Numbered from the stretch's first letter, positions 41,735-50,834 are shown. The stretch: 64,000 bases of DNA from Clostridia bacterium (GCA_017470145.1 JAFUFB010000013.1:62001-126000), one strand, 5' to 3'. A program made the numbers and translations. Notes: a model not told the origin generated them from the sequence alone.

Positions 41735-43722
41735 GGTCTTCCCTCCTGTTTTACTTGATATATATTTGCTTCGCTGTTACTGAAAATCAAGTCATAATTC
41801 CTCTCCAGCGCCGCCTCATCCACCTCATAGCTGCTACGCTCATAGGAGGATACATAGATGTAATCCACGCCATACTTTTCAATCACATCCTGGTTTTCCT
41901 CCGGCGCTTCATAGAATCTTGTCAAATCCATCTGCCGCTCCCAGGTGTCGAAGCCATGCCAGTACAGCCAGAGATCCGGCCCGCAGACGATGGTCCTTCC
42001 GGCGATGGAGGCGATGGGATTCAGGTGCTGCGTTCCCGTCAGGAACGTGGCCTCCGGTTCCGTCTCCTCCCGGGCATAGACCCCCGCGGCCACGGCGCTG
42101 GCGTTGAAGGCCTGATAGGTGGAAACCCATTCCCGGGCAATCGTCAGCGCCGGGCTCAGAAAAAGGACCACCGCCAAGCCCGCGGCCATCCAGCCCCGGC
42201 CCCGTAGGCCCTTTAGCATCCGCCACACCCGGGCTGCCCAGTTGCTGACGATCATGCAGCCAAACATCCAGGCCAGATAAAGCAGCTTATTGTTGTCATA
42301 TTCGTTGGGCTGGAAGCGGATCAACTCCGCCGCCAGCACGATCAGAATCATCCCGCTGAACAGCCGCCGCTGCTTTGAGTCCTTCTCCGCCGCCGCCAAC
42401 AGGAGCATCAGGAAGGGCAGGCCGATGTTCTTCACATAGAACCAAATATAAAAATCCCGCATGCCATTACCGGAGGGATTATTCACCCAGTTGAACTGGA
42501 ATTGAATAAAGCTGGGATGACTATCCCCCGGCTGGAAGGCCTGGGAGAAGGTAAAGCCGATCAATTGAGGCAGCGCCAGCACCGCGGCCAGGCATCCATA
42601 GATCAGGTATCTCCGGAGAATCTCCCCTCGTGTCCATCCCTGGGCCTTCCCGCCGCGAATCAAATCATAGCCCATGATGCCCATGGAGCTCAGCGCCAAC
42701 GCCACAAAGGTATGGGTGTGAATCAGCGGCAGCGCCCCAGCCCAAATTCCCAGCAGCAGCAAGCCCCGCAGATCCCCCCGCTTGTTTCGCAGATCGGGGC
42801 GGAAAAGGGTCTCCAGCAGGTAGAAGCAGGGCAGCCCCATGGCCCATCCGCCCAGCAGCGTCCGCTGGGGGATCATCAGATCCGCGATCACGTTACTCCA
42901 TCTCAGGTTGTTGGGCTCCGGCTGATTCGTAGGGGTTTTATAATATCCCTCCAGGATGTTCCGCAGCCGGTCCAGCACTCGCAGCCCGCCGGTGGCGTTG
43001 TATCCCGCCGCCTGATCAAAATCGTAGAGGAAGCCCAGCCCCCCGTTGAAGAAGAACAGCGCCGCCGCCAACAGAATGGTCTTCTTTCCCGTAGTCATCT
43101 CCCGGCCCAGGATCAGCACCCCTGCGTAACACAGCGCCATCAGATAGGTCCCCGGCAGCGTGGTCGCTGCCTGCAGGGTGCACCCCATCAGATAGAAGCT
43201 GGAGCTCAGGCTGTCCGCCAGAAAGGGGTAGCTCAGCCGATGCCCCGGATAGAAGGGATAATCCGCGGGAAAATGCTTCCCCAGCAGCCCGGTGATGAAG
43301 CTGAGATGCATGGGTAAATCCCCATAGGTGCTTTGCCCCACGTTCCAGTTGCCATAATCGTCCACCCGCATCACGTGGGTATACTGCAAATAGCCCCCCA
43401 GGATGGTCATAGGCAGAACGAACCAGAGCATCTGGCGGAAAAGGGCGCTTTCCGTTTCATCCCATCCCCGCAGGGAGCGTCGATCCCGCAGGAGCCAGCA
43501 AAGCAGCGCGATCCCTCCACCAACAGCCAGCGCCAGCATATGAGCCCAGGCGTCGAATTTTCCGAAGAAGGCGAAGCCGGCGGGCAGCCACATCATCTCC
43601 AGCGTCCCGAAGCTCAGGCCCAGCCAAATCCGATCCAACGGCCGCCGCCGAGGCAGCAGCCATCGAACGCTTACGAGCCCCAGAATCTGGAAGCATATAA
43701 AGTATCCAACCGCCAGCAGCAT
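41731..43722 (-). CDS. Large polytopic membrane protein, GT-C-like
   Basis: A 663-residue protein with about twelve predicted membrane segments, from LLAVGYFICFQILGL to a region near residue 495. Extracytoplasmic motifs RVDDYGNWNVGQST and NPSGNGMRDFYIWF and a soluble C-terminal domain of ~150 residues resemble GT-C fold glycosyltransferases (ArnT/PMT-like), with an acidic DD-type motif in the first loop. The donor and acceptor are unknown. It starts 3 bp after whiA and is coupled to GH3. I assign it to the GT-C group by topology only. Confidence 0.6.
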   Translation of the reverse strand: MLLAVGYFICFQILGLVSVRWLLPRRRPLDRIWLGLSFGTLEMMWLPAGFAFFGKFDAWAHMLALAVGGGIALLCWLLRDRRSLRGWDETESALFRQMLWFVLPMTILGGYLQYTHVMRVDDYGNWNVGQSTYGDLPMHLSFITGLLGKHFPADYPFYPGHRLSYPFLADSLSSSFYLMGCTLQAATTLPGTYLMALCYAGVLILGREMTTGKKTILLAAALFFFNGGLGFLYDFDQAAGYNATGGLRVLDRLRNILEGYYKTPTNQPEPNNLRWSNVIADLMIPQRTLLGGWAMGLPCFYLLETLFRPDLRNKRGDLRGLLLLGIWAGALPLIHTHTFVALALSSMGIMGYDLIRGGKAQGWTRGEILRRYLIYGCLAAVLALPQLIGFTFSQAFQPGDSHPSFIQFQFNWVNNPSGNGMRDFYIWFYVKNIGLPFLMLLLAAAEKDSKQRRLFSGMILIVLAAELIRFQPNEYDNNKLLYLAWMFGCMIVSNWAARVWRMLKGLRGRGWMAAGLAVVLFLSPALTIAREWVSTYQAFNASAVAAGVYAREETEPEATFLTGTQHLNPIASIAGRTIVCGPDLWLYWHGFDTWERQMDLTRFYEAPEENQDVIEKYGVDYIYVSSYERSSYEVDEAALERNYDLIFSNSEANIYQVKQEGRP

Positions 43723-43725
43723 TTT

Positions 43726-44688
43726 TTACTCCAATCCCTCCGCGATTTCCATCAATCGTCTCATGCGATGATTCACCGCGCTTTTGCTCAGCTTCGGTTC
43801 CATCATCTCTCCTAATTCCGTCAAACTCATGTCCGGGTTTTCCATCCGGGCCCGGGCCATCTCCCGCAAGGCCGGCGGCAGCGTGAACAGGCCCTGCTGC
43901 AGGCTGATGTTTCGGCAGGCTTCCGCCTGCTTTTGTGCCGCGTCCAGCATCCGTTCGCTGTTATGCTCGTCGCAATTGGCCGCCCGGGTGGCCTGCAGTC
44001 TGGTTTGCTTGCGCACGCGGATATTTTCCATCTTCAGCACGCTGCCGGAGGCCCCCATCAAGGCTAACGCGGCCGCGATCTGGTCCGCTTCCTTCAGATA
44101 AACCACCCGCAGCCCCTTGCGCTCATAGCTGTGGAAGGGCAAGTCGCTTTTCTCGATCAGCTTCTGCAGGGTATCCAGCAGCCGGTCATCCTCCGACTTC
44201 CATTCCAGATGGTACCCTTTTTCCGGATTCGACATGGTCCCAGCCCCCAAGAACGCACCCCGCAGGAAAGCCCGCCGGCAGCACTGTCTGGTCAGGGGGT
44301 GGCGAGGCACCGTGCGCCGCAGGGTGACCTCCCCCTCCTCGTCTGTCTCGATCATGTGCAGGGCGGTGAGCAGCACCCGGGAATCCGCCTCGTTCAGTGT
44401 GAGCACCCAGGTCCGCCTTCCCCCTAACTTCTTCGTTTGCGTGTAATGCAGCAGGGGGCTGACGCCGATCCGGGTTTTCAGCAATTGGAAAAGCCGCCGG
44501 GCAGCGCCGGTGTTCTCCATTCGGTAATGAACCGTGATACGCCCCCGTCCCCGGAAGGACAGATGTCCAGAGGTCTGGGTCAAGGCGCCGATTTCGCTCA
44601 GCTGACAGCAGCTTTTCCCCAGGGGCAGTCGAACCAGCTCCTCCTTCACCCGGGAGGAAAAGCTAAGCCCTTCTTCTCGCCTGGCCAT
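43726..44688 (-). CDS. whiA: DNA-binding protein WhiA
   Basis: A 320-residue protein with an N-terminal LAGLIDADG-like domain (LPLGKSCCQLSEIGAL, GRGRITVHYRMEN) and a C-terminal helix-turn-helix (PDMSLTELGEMM...SKSAVNHRMRRL). It acts in cell division and chromosome segregation in Gram-positive bacteria. It follows rapZ by 3 bp; yvcK, normally between them, is absent. Confidence 0.96.
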   Translation of the reverse strand: MARREEGLSFSSRVKEELVRLPLGKSCCQLSEIGALTQTSGHLSFRGRGRITVHYRMENTGAARRLFQLLKTRIGVSPLLHYTQTKKLGGRRTWVLTLNEADSRVLLTALHMIETDEEGEVTLRRTVPRHPLTRQCCRRAFLRGAFLGAGTMSNPEKGYHLEWKSEDDRLLDTLQKLIEKSDLPFHSYERKGLRVVYLKEADQIAAALALMGASGSVLKMENIRVRKQTRLQATRAANCDEHNSERMLDAAQKQAEACRNISLQQGLFTLPPALREMARARMENPDMSLTELGEMMEPKLSKSAVNHRMRRLMEIAEGLE

Positions 44689-44691
44689 GGG

Positions 44692-45594
44692 TTAATCCTC
44701 CATCGTTGTTTCCCACCGGGCCTGCTCCAGCTGCATGTCTCGATGGCTAACCTCCGTGGGCATACCGCTTTGGCGTAGAAATTCGCCGATGGCCTCCGCG
44801 ATGGCCACGGAGCGATGGGCGCCCCCGGTGCATCCCACGGCGATTACCAGCCGATGCTTCCCTTCCTCCTGATAATGAGGGATCAGGAAATTCAGCATGT
44901 TCTTCCACTGCGCCACAAATTCCTGAGTCAGGGGATTATCCATGACATAATCCCGCACATCCGCGTCCAAGCCGCTGTGAGTCCGCAGGCTTTCGATATA
45001 AAAGGGGTTGGGCAGGAACCGAACGTCCATCACCAGATCCGCCTGCCGGGGCAGCCCCCGTTTGAATCCAAAGCTCATGACCTCCGCCCGCATGGAGGGA
45101 GTCTCCGCCTCGTCCAGCTTGCCCAGCGTCTTCTTCAGCAAGGACACCATGGCCCGAGAGCGCATTCCAGTGGTATCGATGACATAATTCGCCGTTTCCC
45201 GCAGGGGCTGCAGCCGGGTCCGCTCCTCCGCGATGGCTTCCATCAACGTCAAGCCTTCCTGAGTCAGGGGATGATCCCGTCTGCTCTCTTTATACCTGTC
45301 CAGCAGGGTTTCATCGCTGGCTTCCAAAAAGATGATATCCATCCGATGGCCCATTTTTCTCAATTCACTGATCATCCCCGCCACCGCGTCCGCGTCGAAG
45401 AATTCTCCGCTGCGAACGTCCATAGCGATGGTCACCGTGCTTTGCCGAATGGGCGCGGCTGAAAAAGCCTCCACCAGTTTAGGCAGCATCATCGGCGGCA
45501 TGTTATCCATGCAGAAGCTGCCCTGATCCTCCAAAAAATGCACGCAGGCCGTTTTCCCTGCGCCGCTTTGCCCCGTCACGATCAAATACCTCAT
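44692..45594 (-). CDS. rapZ: RNase adapter / nucleotide-binding protein RapZ (YvcJ)
   Basis: A 300-residue protein with a P-loop GQSGAGKT at residues 8-15 and a C-terminal domain with VAVGCTGGAHRSVAIAE. In E. coli RapZ adapts RNase E to GlmZ; in B. subtilis YvcJ affects competence. It lies between murB and whiA. Confidence 0.96.
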   Translation of the reverse strand: MRYLIVTGQSGAGKTACVHFLEDQGSFCMDNMPPMMLPKLVEAFSAAPIRQSTVTIAMDVRSGEFFDADAVAGMISELRKMGHRMDIIFLEASDETLLDRYKESRRDHPLTQEGLTLMEAIAEERTRLQPLRETANYVIDTTGMRSRAMVSLLKKTLGKLDEAETPSMRAEVMSFGFKRGLPRQADLVMDVRFLPNPFYIESLRTHSGLDADVRDYVMDNPLTQEFVAQWKNMLNFLIPHYQEEGKHRLVIAVGCTGGAHRSVAIAEAIGEFLRQSGMPTEVSHRDMQLEQARWETTMED

Positions 45595-45615
45595 GAATGA
45601 TGATCCTCCTTGGAC

Positions 45616-46497
45616 TTATTTAATGTCTTCCCCCATGATTTTGATCTCCGGTTCCAAATGAATCCCTGTTTTTTCCTCCACGATGCGCTGTACGCTTTTC
45701 ATAAGCTCTAAAAAATCCTGGGCGCTGTCCCCCGTGTTCACCAGAAATCCTGCATGCTTGGTGCTGACCCTGGCACCGCCCACGGCATAGCCCTTTAGCC
45801 CGCACTGATCGATCAGCGCCGCGGCGAAGGCCCCTTCCGGCCGCTTAAAGGCGCTGCCGGCGCTGGGCACATCCAGGGGCTGCTTATCCCTCCGCTGGCG
45901 GTTCAGCTCGCTCATTTTTTCCCGAATGGCCGCCATATCGCCGGTATTTAGTCTCATGGTCACCTGGCAGACGATATCCTCCCCCGCCTGCAGGGCGCTG
46001 GCCCGGTATCCAAAGGCCAGGGCATCCTTCTCCCTGGTTTCCAGGGTGCCATCCCGATGGGCAATGGTCACCTCCTGAACGATCTGGCTCATCTCTCCGC
46101 CATAGGCGCCGGCGTTCATGAGGACGCCGCCCCCTACAGTGCCGGGAATGCCGGAGGCAAACTCCAGCCCGCTGAGGCCCTTCTCCGCCGCCAGGTTCGC
46201 CGCGGCGCCCATCATGACTCCCGCCTCCGCCACCAGGAGTTTCCCCTGCACGAAGCAGTCTCGCAGGCCCTGGGCCATGCGAATCACCAGCCCGCGAATT
46301 CCGCCATCCAGCACCAGCAGATTGCTGCCATGACCGATGACGGTCACCGGCAAGTCCGCCTCCCGAGCTTCCGATAAAACCTGAATCAGCTCCCGGGTGG
46401 ACCGGGGCGTCACCAGCCAGTCCGCTGGCCCGCCCAGCCGCAGGGTGGTATACTCACGCATGGGCGCGTGTTCAATTGTCTGAAAGCGTTCAAACAA
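45616..46497 (-). CDS. murB: UDP-N-acetylenolpyruvoylglucosamine reductase
   Basis: A 293-residue FAD enzyme that makes UDP-MurNAc. It shows TTLRLGGPADWLV, GHGSNLLVLDGGIRG, FASGIPGTVGGGVLMNAGAYGGE and PSAGSAFKRPEGAFA; these form the FAD site and catalytic residues of the type II enzyme. The start is a TTG at 46497, ~10 bases after AGAGGAGA. A promoter lies at 46545-46573. Confidence 0.95.
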   Translation of the reverse strand: MFERFQTIEHAPMREYTTLRLGGPADWLVTPRSTRELIQVLSEAREADLPVTVIGHGSNLLVLDGGIRGLVIRMAQGLRDCFVQGKLLVAEAGVMMGAAANLAAEKGLSGLEFASGIPGTVGGGVLMNAGAYGGEMSQIVQEVTIAHRDGTLETREKDALAFGYRASALQAGEDIVCQVTMRLNTGDMAAIREKMSELNRQRRDKQPLDVPSAGSAFKRPEGAFAAALIDQCGLKGYAVGGARVSTKHAGFLVNTGDSAQDFLELMKSVQRIVEEKTGIHLEPEIKIMGEDIK

Positions 46498-46544
46498 AGC
46501 CTACTCTCTCCTCTAAAACGCAAAAATCCTCTTCGCTTCGACTC

Positions 46545-46573
46545 ATTATACCTCACAAATTTCCCCTGCTCAA
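46545..46573 (-). promoter_or_regulatory. Promoter of murB-rapZ-whiA
   Basis: Minus-strand -35 TTGAGC (46568-46573), 17-bp spacer, -10 TATAAT (46545-46550). It begins 3 bp after the secG terminator. Confidence 0.8.
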
Positions 46574-46575
46574 CT

Positions 46576-46601
46576 AAAAAAATGCCCCGAAGGGCATTTT
46601 T
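46576..46601 (-). terminator. Terminator of secG
   Basis: AATGCCC and GGGCATT form a 7-bp stem with a four-base loop, flanked by A and T tracts on both sides; it serves the minus strand. Confidence 0.85.
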
Positions 46602-46614
46602 ATGACCGGCTGTC

Positions 46615-46845
46615 TTATTTGATCAGCAGCACCAGCAGGCTCAGAACTACAAAAATCGCCGCGGCAATCTTCGTCCCCAAAGCCAGGCGAGCTTCCATCG
46701 TCTTGGCCTTGCTCTTGCTGAAATAGCTGTCGCTGGAGCGGCCGGACAGCGCGCCCATGCCATCGTCATCAGAGCTCTGGAGCAGCACCGTCACGATCAT
46801 GAACAGGGCGTCAATAATCAACAGGATGGATAACACTGTACTCAT
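46615..46845 (-). CDS. secG: Preprotein translocase subunit SecG
   Basis: A 76-residue protein with two transmembrane helices (STVLSILLIIDALFMIVTVLL; IAAAIFVVLSLLVLLI) joined by DDDGMGALSGRSSDSYF, as in SecG. The ATG at 46845 follows GAGGAGG by ten bases; an ATG 14 codons upstream is not used. It supports SecYEG export. Confidence 0.92.
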   Translation of the reverse strand: MSTVLSILLIIDALFMIVTVLLQSSDDDGMGALSGRSSDSYFSKSKAKTMEARLALGTKIAAAIFVVLSLLVLLIK

Positions 46846-46877
46846 ACCAAACAAACCTCCTCGTCTGTAGCCCGAAT

Positions 46878-46906
46878 AGTCTATCATACCGGGCGATAAA
46901 ATGCAA
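46878..46906 (-). promoter_or_regulatory. Promoter of secG
   Basis: Minus-strand -35 TTGCAT (46901-46906), 17-bp spacer, -10 TAGACT (46878-46883). Confidence 0.6.
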
Positions 46907-46913
46907 GAAGAAA

Positions 46914-47600
46914 TTAGATTTCTCTGTTCTGTTTTTGCGCTGCCAAGGCGGTGAGGCAGTTTTCCATGCTGCGCTCAATATGCTTCCGCGTCAACTCCGT
47001 GAAATTGTCCAAATCCTTGGCTTCCACGTAGTCCACCAGCAGATGGTGCTCCTGATGGGCCGCAGGCCGGCGGCTCTCCCGATGAATGGACATGGCGGAG
47101 AAGCGGCGGATATATTCGTCCTGCCCCTCAATCACCCGCAGAATTCGCTTCTGCTGGCTGATGGAGGTCAGCTGCCAGTGGAATTCCCGGGCCAGGGGGC
47201 TCAGCCCCTCCACATCGTCCTTCTCCTGCAGCCGGTCCATCTCCGCCAGCTTTTCCCGCAGGGAGGCGATGTCCTCCGCTGTGGCGTTTTCAATAATGCT
47301 GGGCAGGGTCAGCATCTCCAGGGCGTTCCGAATGGTATAAATCTCCCGCACATCCTCGATGGTAAAGGCGCGAACCACCACGCCCCGGCGCATGACATAT
47401 TCCACCAGCCCATCCCGCTCCAGCTTCCGCAGGGCCTCCCGCAGGGGCGTCCGCGAAATATGAAGCCGATCGGCATAATCCGTCTCCACGATGCGTTCCC
47501 CTGCGGGAATCTCCCCGGTAATGATCGCCTTTTTCAATACCTCGTAGGCGATCTCGCGAATCGGGCGGCTCTCCATCATCGGCTGAAAGGTCAAAGACAT
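46914..47600 (-). CDS. GntR family (FadR/FCD-type) transcriptional regulator
   Basis: A 228-residue regulator with an N-terminal winged helix (AYEVLKKAIITGEIPAGERI, ISRTPLREALRKLERDGLVE) and an all-helical FCD domain whose Asp/His ligands suggest metal-assisted binding of a small acid. The ATG at 47600 follows AAAGGAGG by nine bases. No catabolic gene lies beside it, so the ligand is unknown. A dyad at its start site suggests self-control. Confidence 0.92.
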   Translation of the reverse strand: MSLTFQPMMESRPIREIAYEVLKKAIITGEIPAGERIVETDYADRLHISRTPLREALRKLERDGLVEYVMRRGVVVRAFTIEDVREIYTIRNALEMLTLPSIIENATAEDIASLREKLAEMDRLQEKDDVEGLSPLAREFHWQLTSISQQKRILRVIEGQDEYIRRFSAMSIHRESRRPAAHQEHHLLVDYVEAKDLDNFTELTRKHIERSMENCLTALAAQKQNREI

Positions 47601-47640
47601 CCACAACATCCTCCTTTAAGGAGCTTCATTCAACGATTCT

Positions 47641-47673
47641 AAAGTGCAACAAAATGCTTTTTCGCTGCACTTT
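47641..47673. promoter_or_regulatory. Dyad at the GntR promoter, probable operator
   Basis: AAAGTGCA and TGCACTTT are perfect 8-bp arms separated by 17 bp. The site begins at the predicted start of transcription, which fits autorepression by the GntR protein. No T tract follows. Confidence 0.5.
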
Positions 47674-47679
47674 GGATAC

Positions 47680-47708
47680 AATCTACACCGAAAATACAAA
47701 AAAGTCAA
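47680..47708 (-). promoter_or_regulatory. Promoter of the GntR gene
   Basis: Minus-strand -35 TTGACT (47703-47708), 17-bp spacer, -10 TAGATT (47680-47685). Confidence 0.65.
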
Positions 47709-47840
47709 GAGTCCAGATTGTCGTATTTTCGTCAATCTGCCACCCCTGACTTTCATTTTCTTCTATTTCATAGGGAATTCGCCGCGGAAAGGAAAGCTCC
47801 TTTGTGGATCACTCTGCTCTTCTGCGCTGAGCAAGATATT

Positions 47841-48080
47841 TCATTCCTCGATTCCGTTGATTTTGAAGCGCAACCGCCGGGCAGGAATTCCCTTCTCCGC
47901 CCCCAGGCTGTACATCATCTCCATGAGCCGGGCTTTGGCCACCCGTTCCGTCACCTCGGCGCTGCTGATGCTGACCACCAGATCGGGATAATCCGGATGC
48001 TGGCTCACCAGCATATACTCGCAGGGATCCTTCTCCCTGTCCACATGCCATCGAATCCGGATCAGCTCTTCTTCCGCCAT
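47841..48080 (-). CDS. Small conserved-looking protein of unknown function
   Basis: A 79-residue cytoplasmic protein that I do not recognise (MAEEELIRIRWHVDREKD start, basic ARRLRFKINGIEE end). It overlaps the end of the AlaX gene by 19 bases, and its codons look like coding sequence. It is probably co-translated with AlaX. The ATG at 48080 is used because upstream sequence lies in the AlaX gene. Confidence 0.6.
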   Translation of the reverse strand: MAEEELIRIRWHVDREKDPCEYMLVSQHPDYPDLVVSISSAEVTERVAKARLMEMMYSLGAEKGIPARRLRFKINGIEE

Positions 48081-49267
48081 GTTTTGCCCTTTCCTTCCGT
48101 AATCAAAATCTTTTTCGCCACCTCCGCGCAAGTGGAAATGCCCGCTCCGCTGGCCAGTTCCGGCCGGCCGCCACCCCGGGCCACCCGGCGAATCAGCTCG
48201 TTCATATCGATGTCCACATCCTGGCTGCGGGCGAAGGTCAGCCTTTCCCCAAAGCTCAGCAGCAGCGCCTTGCCATCCTCCGCGATGTATTTGCTTACAG
48301 CTTCTGCCACGGGTTTGCTATCTGCCGGATCCATCATCACGAGGCTTAGCGCGACTCCCTTCAGGCTCTCCGTCTCCTCCGCCTCGTATATCCGATTCAG
48401 AATGCGTTCCGTTTCAAATCGGTTCACCTGTCTTTCTGCCTCCGCCAGCCTGGCTTTCAGCTCTCCAGCGCTGGAGGCCAGCTTCTCCACAGGGCAGCTA
48501 AGCACATTTCCCGCTTTATGGGCGAAGCGCATGTACACCTGAAACAGCTTCTCCGCCCGCTGTCCGCAGACGAAGGTCACCCGAATTTTCCCTTTGCTGG
48601 GGATAGCGCTCAGAATCTTGATCTGTCCAATCCTACCCGTGCTGGAGGGATGGGTTCCCCCGCAGGCTACCATCTCAAAATCCCCCATGGCGACGATGCG
48701 AACATGCTCCGTGACGGTAGGGGCCTTTCGCAGCGGAAGAGTCCGCAATTCCTCCTCCGAAGGGAACCAGCATCGGATGGGAGTGTCCAGCCGGATTCGG
48801 TCGTTCACCGTATCCTCCAGCATCAGGATCTCATCCTCCGTCAAATGGGTTCGCCCGTCCGGCATCTGCACGTCAATGCTGCTATCTTCCTTCCCCAGAT
48901 GCAGGCCGATGGTGGTACCCCCCAGCTTTTCCCAGATGGCGCCAGCCAGCATGTGCTCTCCCCCGTGCTGCTCCATATGATCCCGTCGCCGATCCGCGTC
49001 GATGCGGCCCTGAACCGTTTCTCCCTCTGGGATTTTGTCCGTCACTCGGTGCCAGACGATCCCCTCTTGATCCACCTCCACGTCCATCACCTGAACAGCG
49101 CCCCCTGGCCACCGGATTTCTCCCGTATCGTAGGGCTGGCCCCCGGAGGTGGGATAGAAGGCGGAACGATCCAATGCCAGCCAGATCCCTTTCTCCTCTC
49201 GTTGCGCGATCACCTTCCCCTCGAATTGAAGAAGATAGGCGTCCTCGTAATATAATCTATCCGTCAT
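48062..49267 (-). CDS. Alanyl-tRNA editing protein (AlaX-L type) with DHHA1 domain
   Basis: A 401-residue deacylase that removes mischarged Ser or Gly from tRNA-Ala. Zinc-site motifs are QHGGEHML (HxxxH) and VACGGTHP (CxxxH). A C-terminal DHHA1 domain (RRVARGGGRPELASGAGIS) completes the AlaX-L architecture, which resembles AlaRS without the synthetase core. The N-terminus AFYPTSGGQPYDTG is typical. Confidence 0.92.
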   Translation of the reverse strand: MTDRLYYEDAYLLQFEGKVIAQREEKGIWLALDRSAFYPTSGGQPYDTGEIRWPGGAVQVMDVEVDQEGIVWHRVTDKIPEGETVQGRIDADRRRDHMEQHGGEHMLAGAIWEKLGGTTIGLHLGKEDSSIDVQMPDGRTHLTEDEILMLEDTVNDRIRLDTPIRCWFPSEEELRTLPLRKAPTVTEHVRIVAMGDFEMVACGGTHPSSTGRIGQIKILSAIPSKGKIRVTFVCGQRAEKLFQVYMRFAHKAGNVLSCPVEKLASSAGELKARLAEAERQVNRFETERILNRIYEAEETESLKGVALSLVMMDPADSKPVAEAVSKYIAEDGKALLLSFGERLTFARSQDVDIDMNELIRRVARGGGRPELASGAGISTCAEVAKKILITEGKGKTWRKKS

Positions 49268-49356
49268 CGGCTTCCGTCCTTTCCGGTGGTATTGCCCTCA
49301 TCTTATCGCACTTTTCCCTTGGATTCAAGTTATCCTTTCTTTTTCTCCGGGGATTA

Positions 49357-49365
49357 TGATATACT
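49357..49365 (+). promoter_or_regulatory. Extended -10 promoter of cca
   Basis: TGATATACT combines an extended -10 TG with TATACT (49360-49365). No good -35 is visible. The leader of ~65 bases precedes the ATG at 49436. Confidence 0.5.
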
Positions 49366-49435
49366 CATTCCAGGATCAGTTTCCGTACGCGACCGGGTCT
49401 TATGCGCCTGCGTGACGATATTTGGGAGGGATACC

Positions 49436-50746
49436 ATGATTCTGCCGTCCCCTGTCCAATCGATTCTTTCCCGGCTCCATGCCGCGGGGTTCACCGCTTA
49501 CGCCGTCGGCGGCTGTGTTCGCGATACCCTTCTGGGCGTCCCGCCCAAGGATTGGGATATCTGCACTTCCGCCCTTCCCGCCCAGATGAAGGAGGTTTTT
49601 GCCGGAGAGCACGTGGTGGAAACCGGGCTGCAGCATGGAACGCTGACCGTGGTGCTGAATCATGTTCCCTATGAGATTACCACCTATCGGGTGGATGGGG
49701 CTTATACGGATCATCGGCATCCAGATTCCGTTTCCTTCGTGGATCAGATTGATCAGGATCTGTCCCGGCGGGATTTCACCATCAACGCCATGGCTATCGG
49801 CAATCAGGGGGAATTGATCGACCTTTTTCAAGGCCGGCAGGACCTGTCGGATCATCTAATTCGCTGCGTAGGCAACCCCTCCCAGCGTTTTGAGGAGGAT
49901 GCCCTGCGGATTCTTCGGGCCCTTCGCTTCGCCTCCGTGCTGGATTTTTCCATCGCGCCTGAGACCGCTGAGGCGATTCGGAAGCTCTATCCCACCCTGG
50001 AAAAGGTCGCCGCGGAACGAATTCGGGTCGAGCTGGTGAAGCTTCTTTGCGGCCCCGGCGTGGGCCGAATTCTCCGGGAGTTTACGGAAATGATCGTCTA
50101 CCTGATCCCCTGCCTCCAACCCGCCGTCGGATATCAGCAGGATAACCCCCATCATCTGTACACCGTTTGGGAACATACCGTCCGGGCGGTGGAAAATGTC
50201 CCGCCGGAGCCGGCCCTCCGGTTAACCATGCTCCTGCACGACAGCGGCAAACCCTTCACCCGGACGACGGATGAGCAGGGCGTCGGGCACTATTATGGTC
50301 ACCAGGCCTATTCTGCTCGCTTAGCCGAAGAGGTGCTGGAAAAGCTGCGGTTCGACCGCGCGCTTTCCGACCGCGTCATCCGCCTGGTGGAGGCCCATGA
50401 CATCCCCCTCAGCACGGATCGTAAAATTCTTCTCCGGCGGCTCAACCAATTTGGGGAGCAGGATCTTCGGGCCCTGTTCCAGATCCACCAGGCGGACCGG
50501 ATCGCCACAGGTACTCGAAACCCAGCCCATGCCCGGCAGCACTGCGAGGAATTGAACGCCGCTCTGGACGAGCTCCTGGCCCAGAACCCCTGCTTTACCT
50601 TGAAGGATCTGGCCGTGAACGGGAAAGACCTGTTAGCCCTGGGCTTCCAGGGGAAGGAAATTGGCGATCGATTGAATTCCCTTTTGAATCAGGTCATGGA
50701 TGGCCAAGTGATTAATCAGCGGGAAGCGCTGCTCCAGCTGCTTTGA
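49436..50746 (+). CDS. cca: CCA tRNA nucleotidyltransferase with HD domain
   Basis: A 436-residue class II nucleotidyltransferase that adds the 3' CCA to tRNA. It has GGCVRDTLLGVPPKDWDICT with the catalytic aspartates, RRDFTINAMA, the neck domain, and a metal-dependent HD domain (LTMLLHDSGKPFTR) as in many bacterial enzymes. Poly(A) polymerase is a related alternative, but a single copy with this HD arrangement fits CCA addition. The ATG at 49436 follows GGGAGG; upstream in-frame ATGs lie ahead of the promoter. Confidence 0.92.
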   Translation: MILPSPVQSILSRLHAAGFTAYAVGGCVRDTLLGVPPKDWDICTSALPAQMKEVFAGEHVVETGLQHGTLTVVLNHVPYEITTYRVDGAYTDHRHPDSVSFVDQIDQDLSRRDFTINAMAIGNQGELIDLFQGRQDLSDHLIRCVGNPSQRFEEDALRILRALRFASVLDFSIAPETAEAIRKLYPTLEKVAAERIRVELVKLLCGPGVGRILREFTEMIVYLIPCLQPAVGYQQDNPHHLYTVWEHTVRAVENVPPEPALRLTMLLHDSGKPFTRTTDEQGVGHYYGHQAYSARLAEEVLEKLRFDRALSDRVIRLVEAHDIPLSTDRKILLRRLNQFGEQDLRALFQIHQADRIATGTRNPAHARQHCEELNAALDELLAQNPCFTLKDLAVNGKDLLALGFQGKEIGDRLNSLLNQVMDGQVINQREALLQLL

Positions 50747-50756
50747 GCCGAAGAAA

Positions 50757-50787
50757 AATCCCCTCCATTGTGCGGATGGAGGGGATT
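50757..50787. terminator. Shared bidirectional terminator of cca and the alpha operon
   Basis: AATCCCCTCCAT and ATGGAGGGGATT form a 12-bp stem with a 7-base loop. T-rich sequence follows on both strands (CCTTTT plus; TTTTTC minus), so it can end both convergent transcripts. Confidence 0.88.
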
Positions 50788-50834
50788 CCTTTTGCTTGAT
50801 TGTGCGTTTCCTAATTATTATTTTTCTGGCGATC

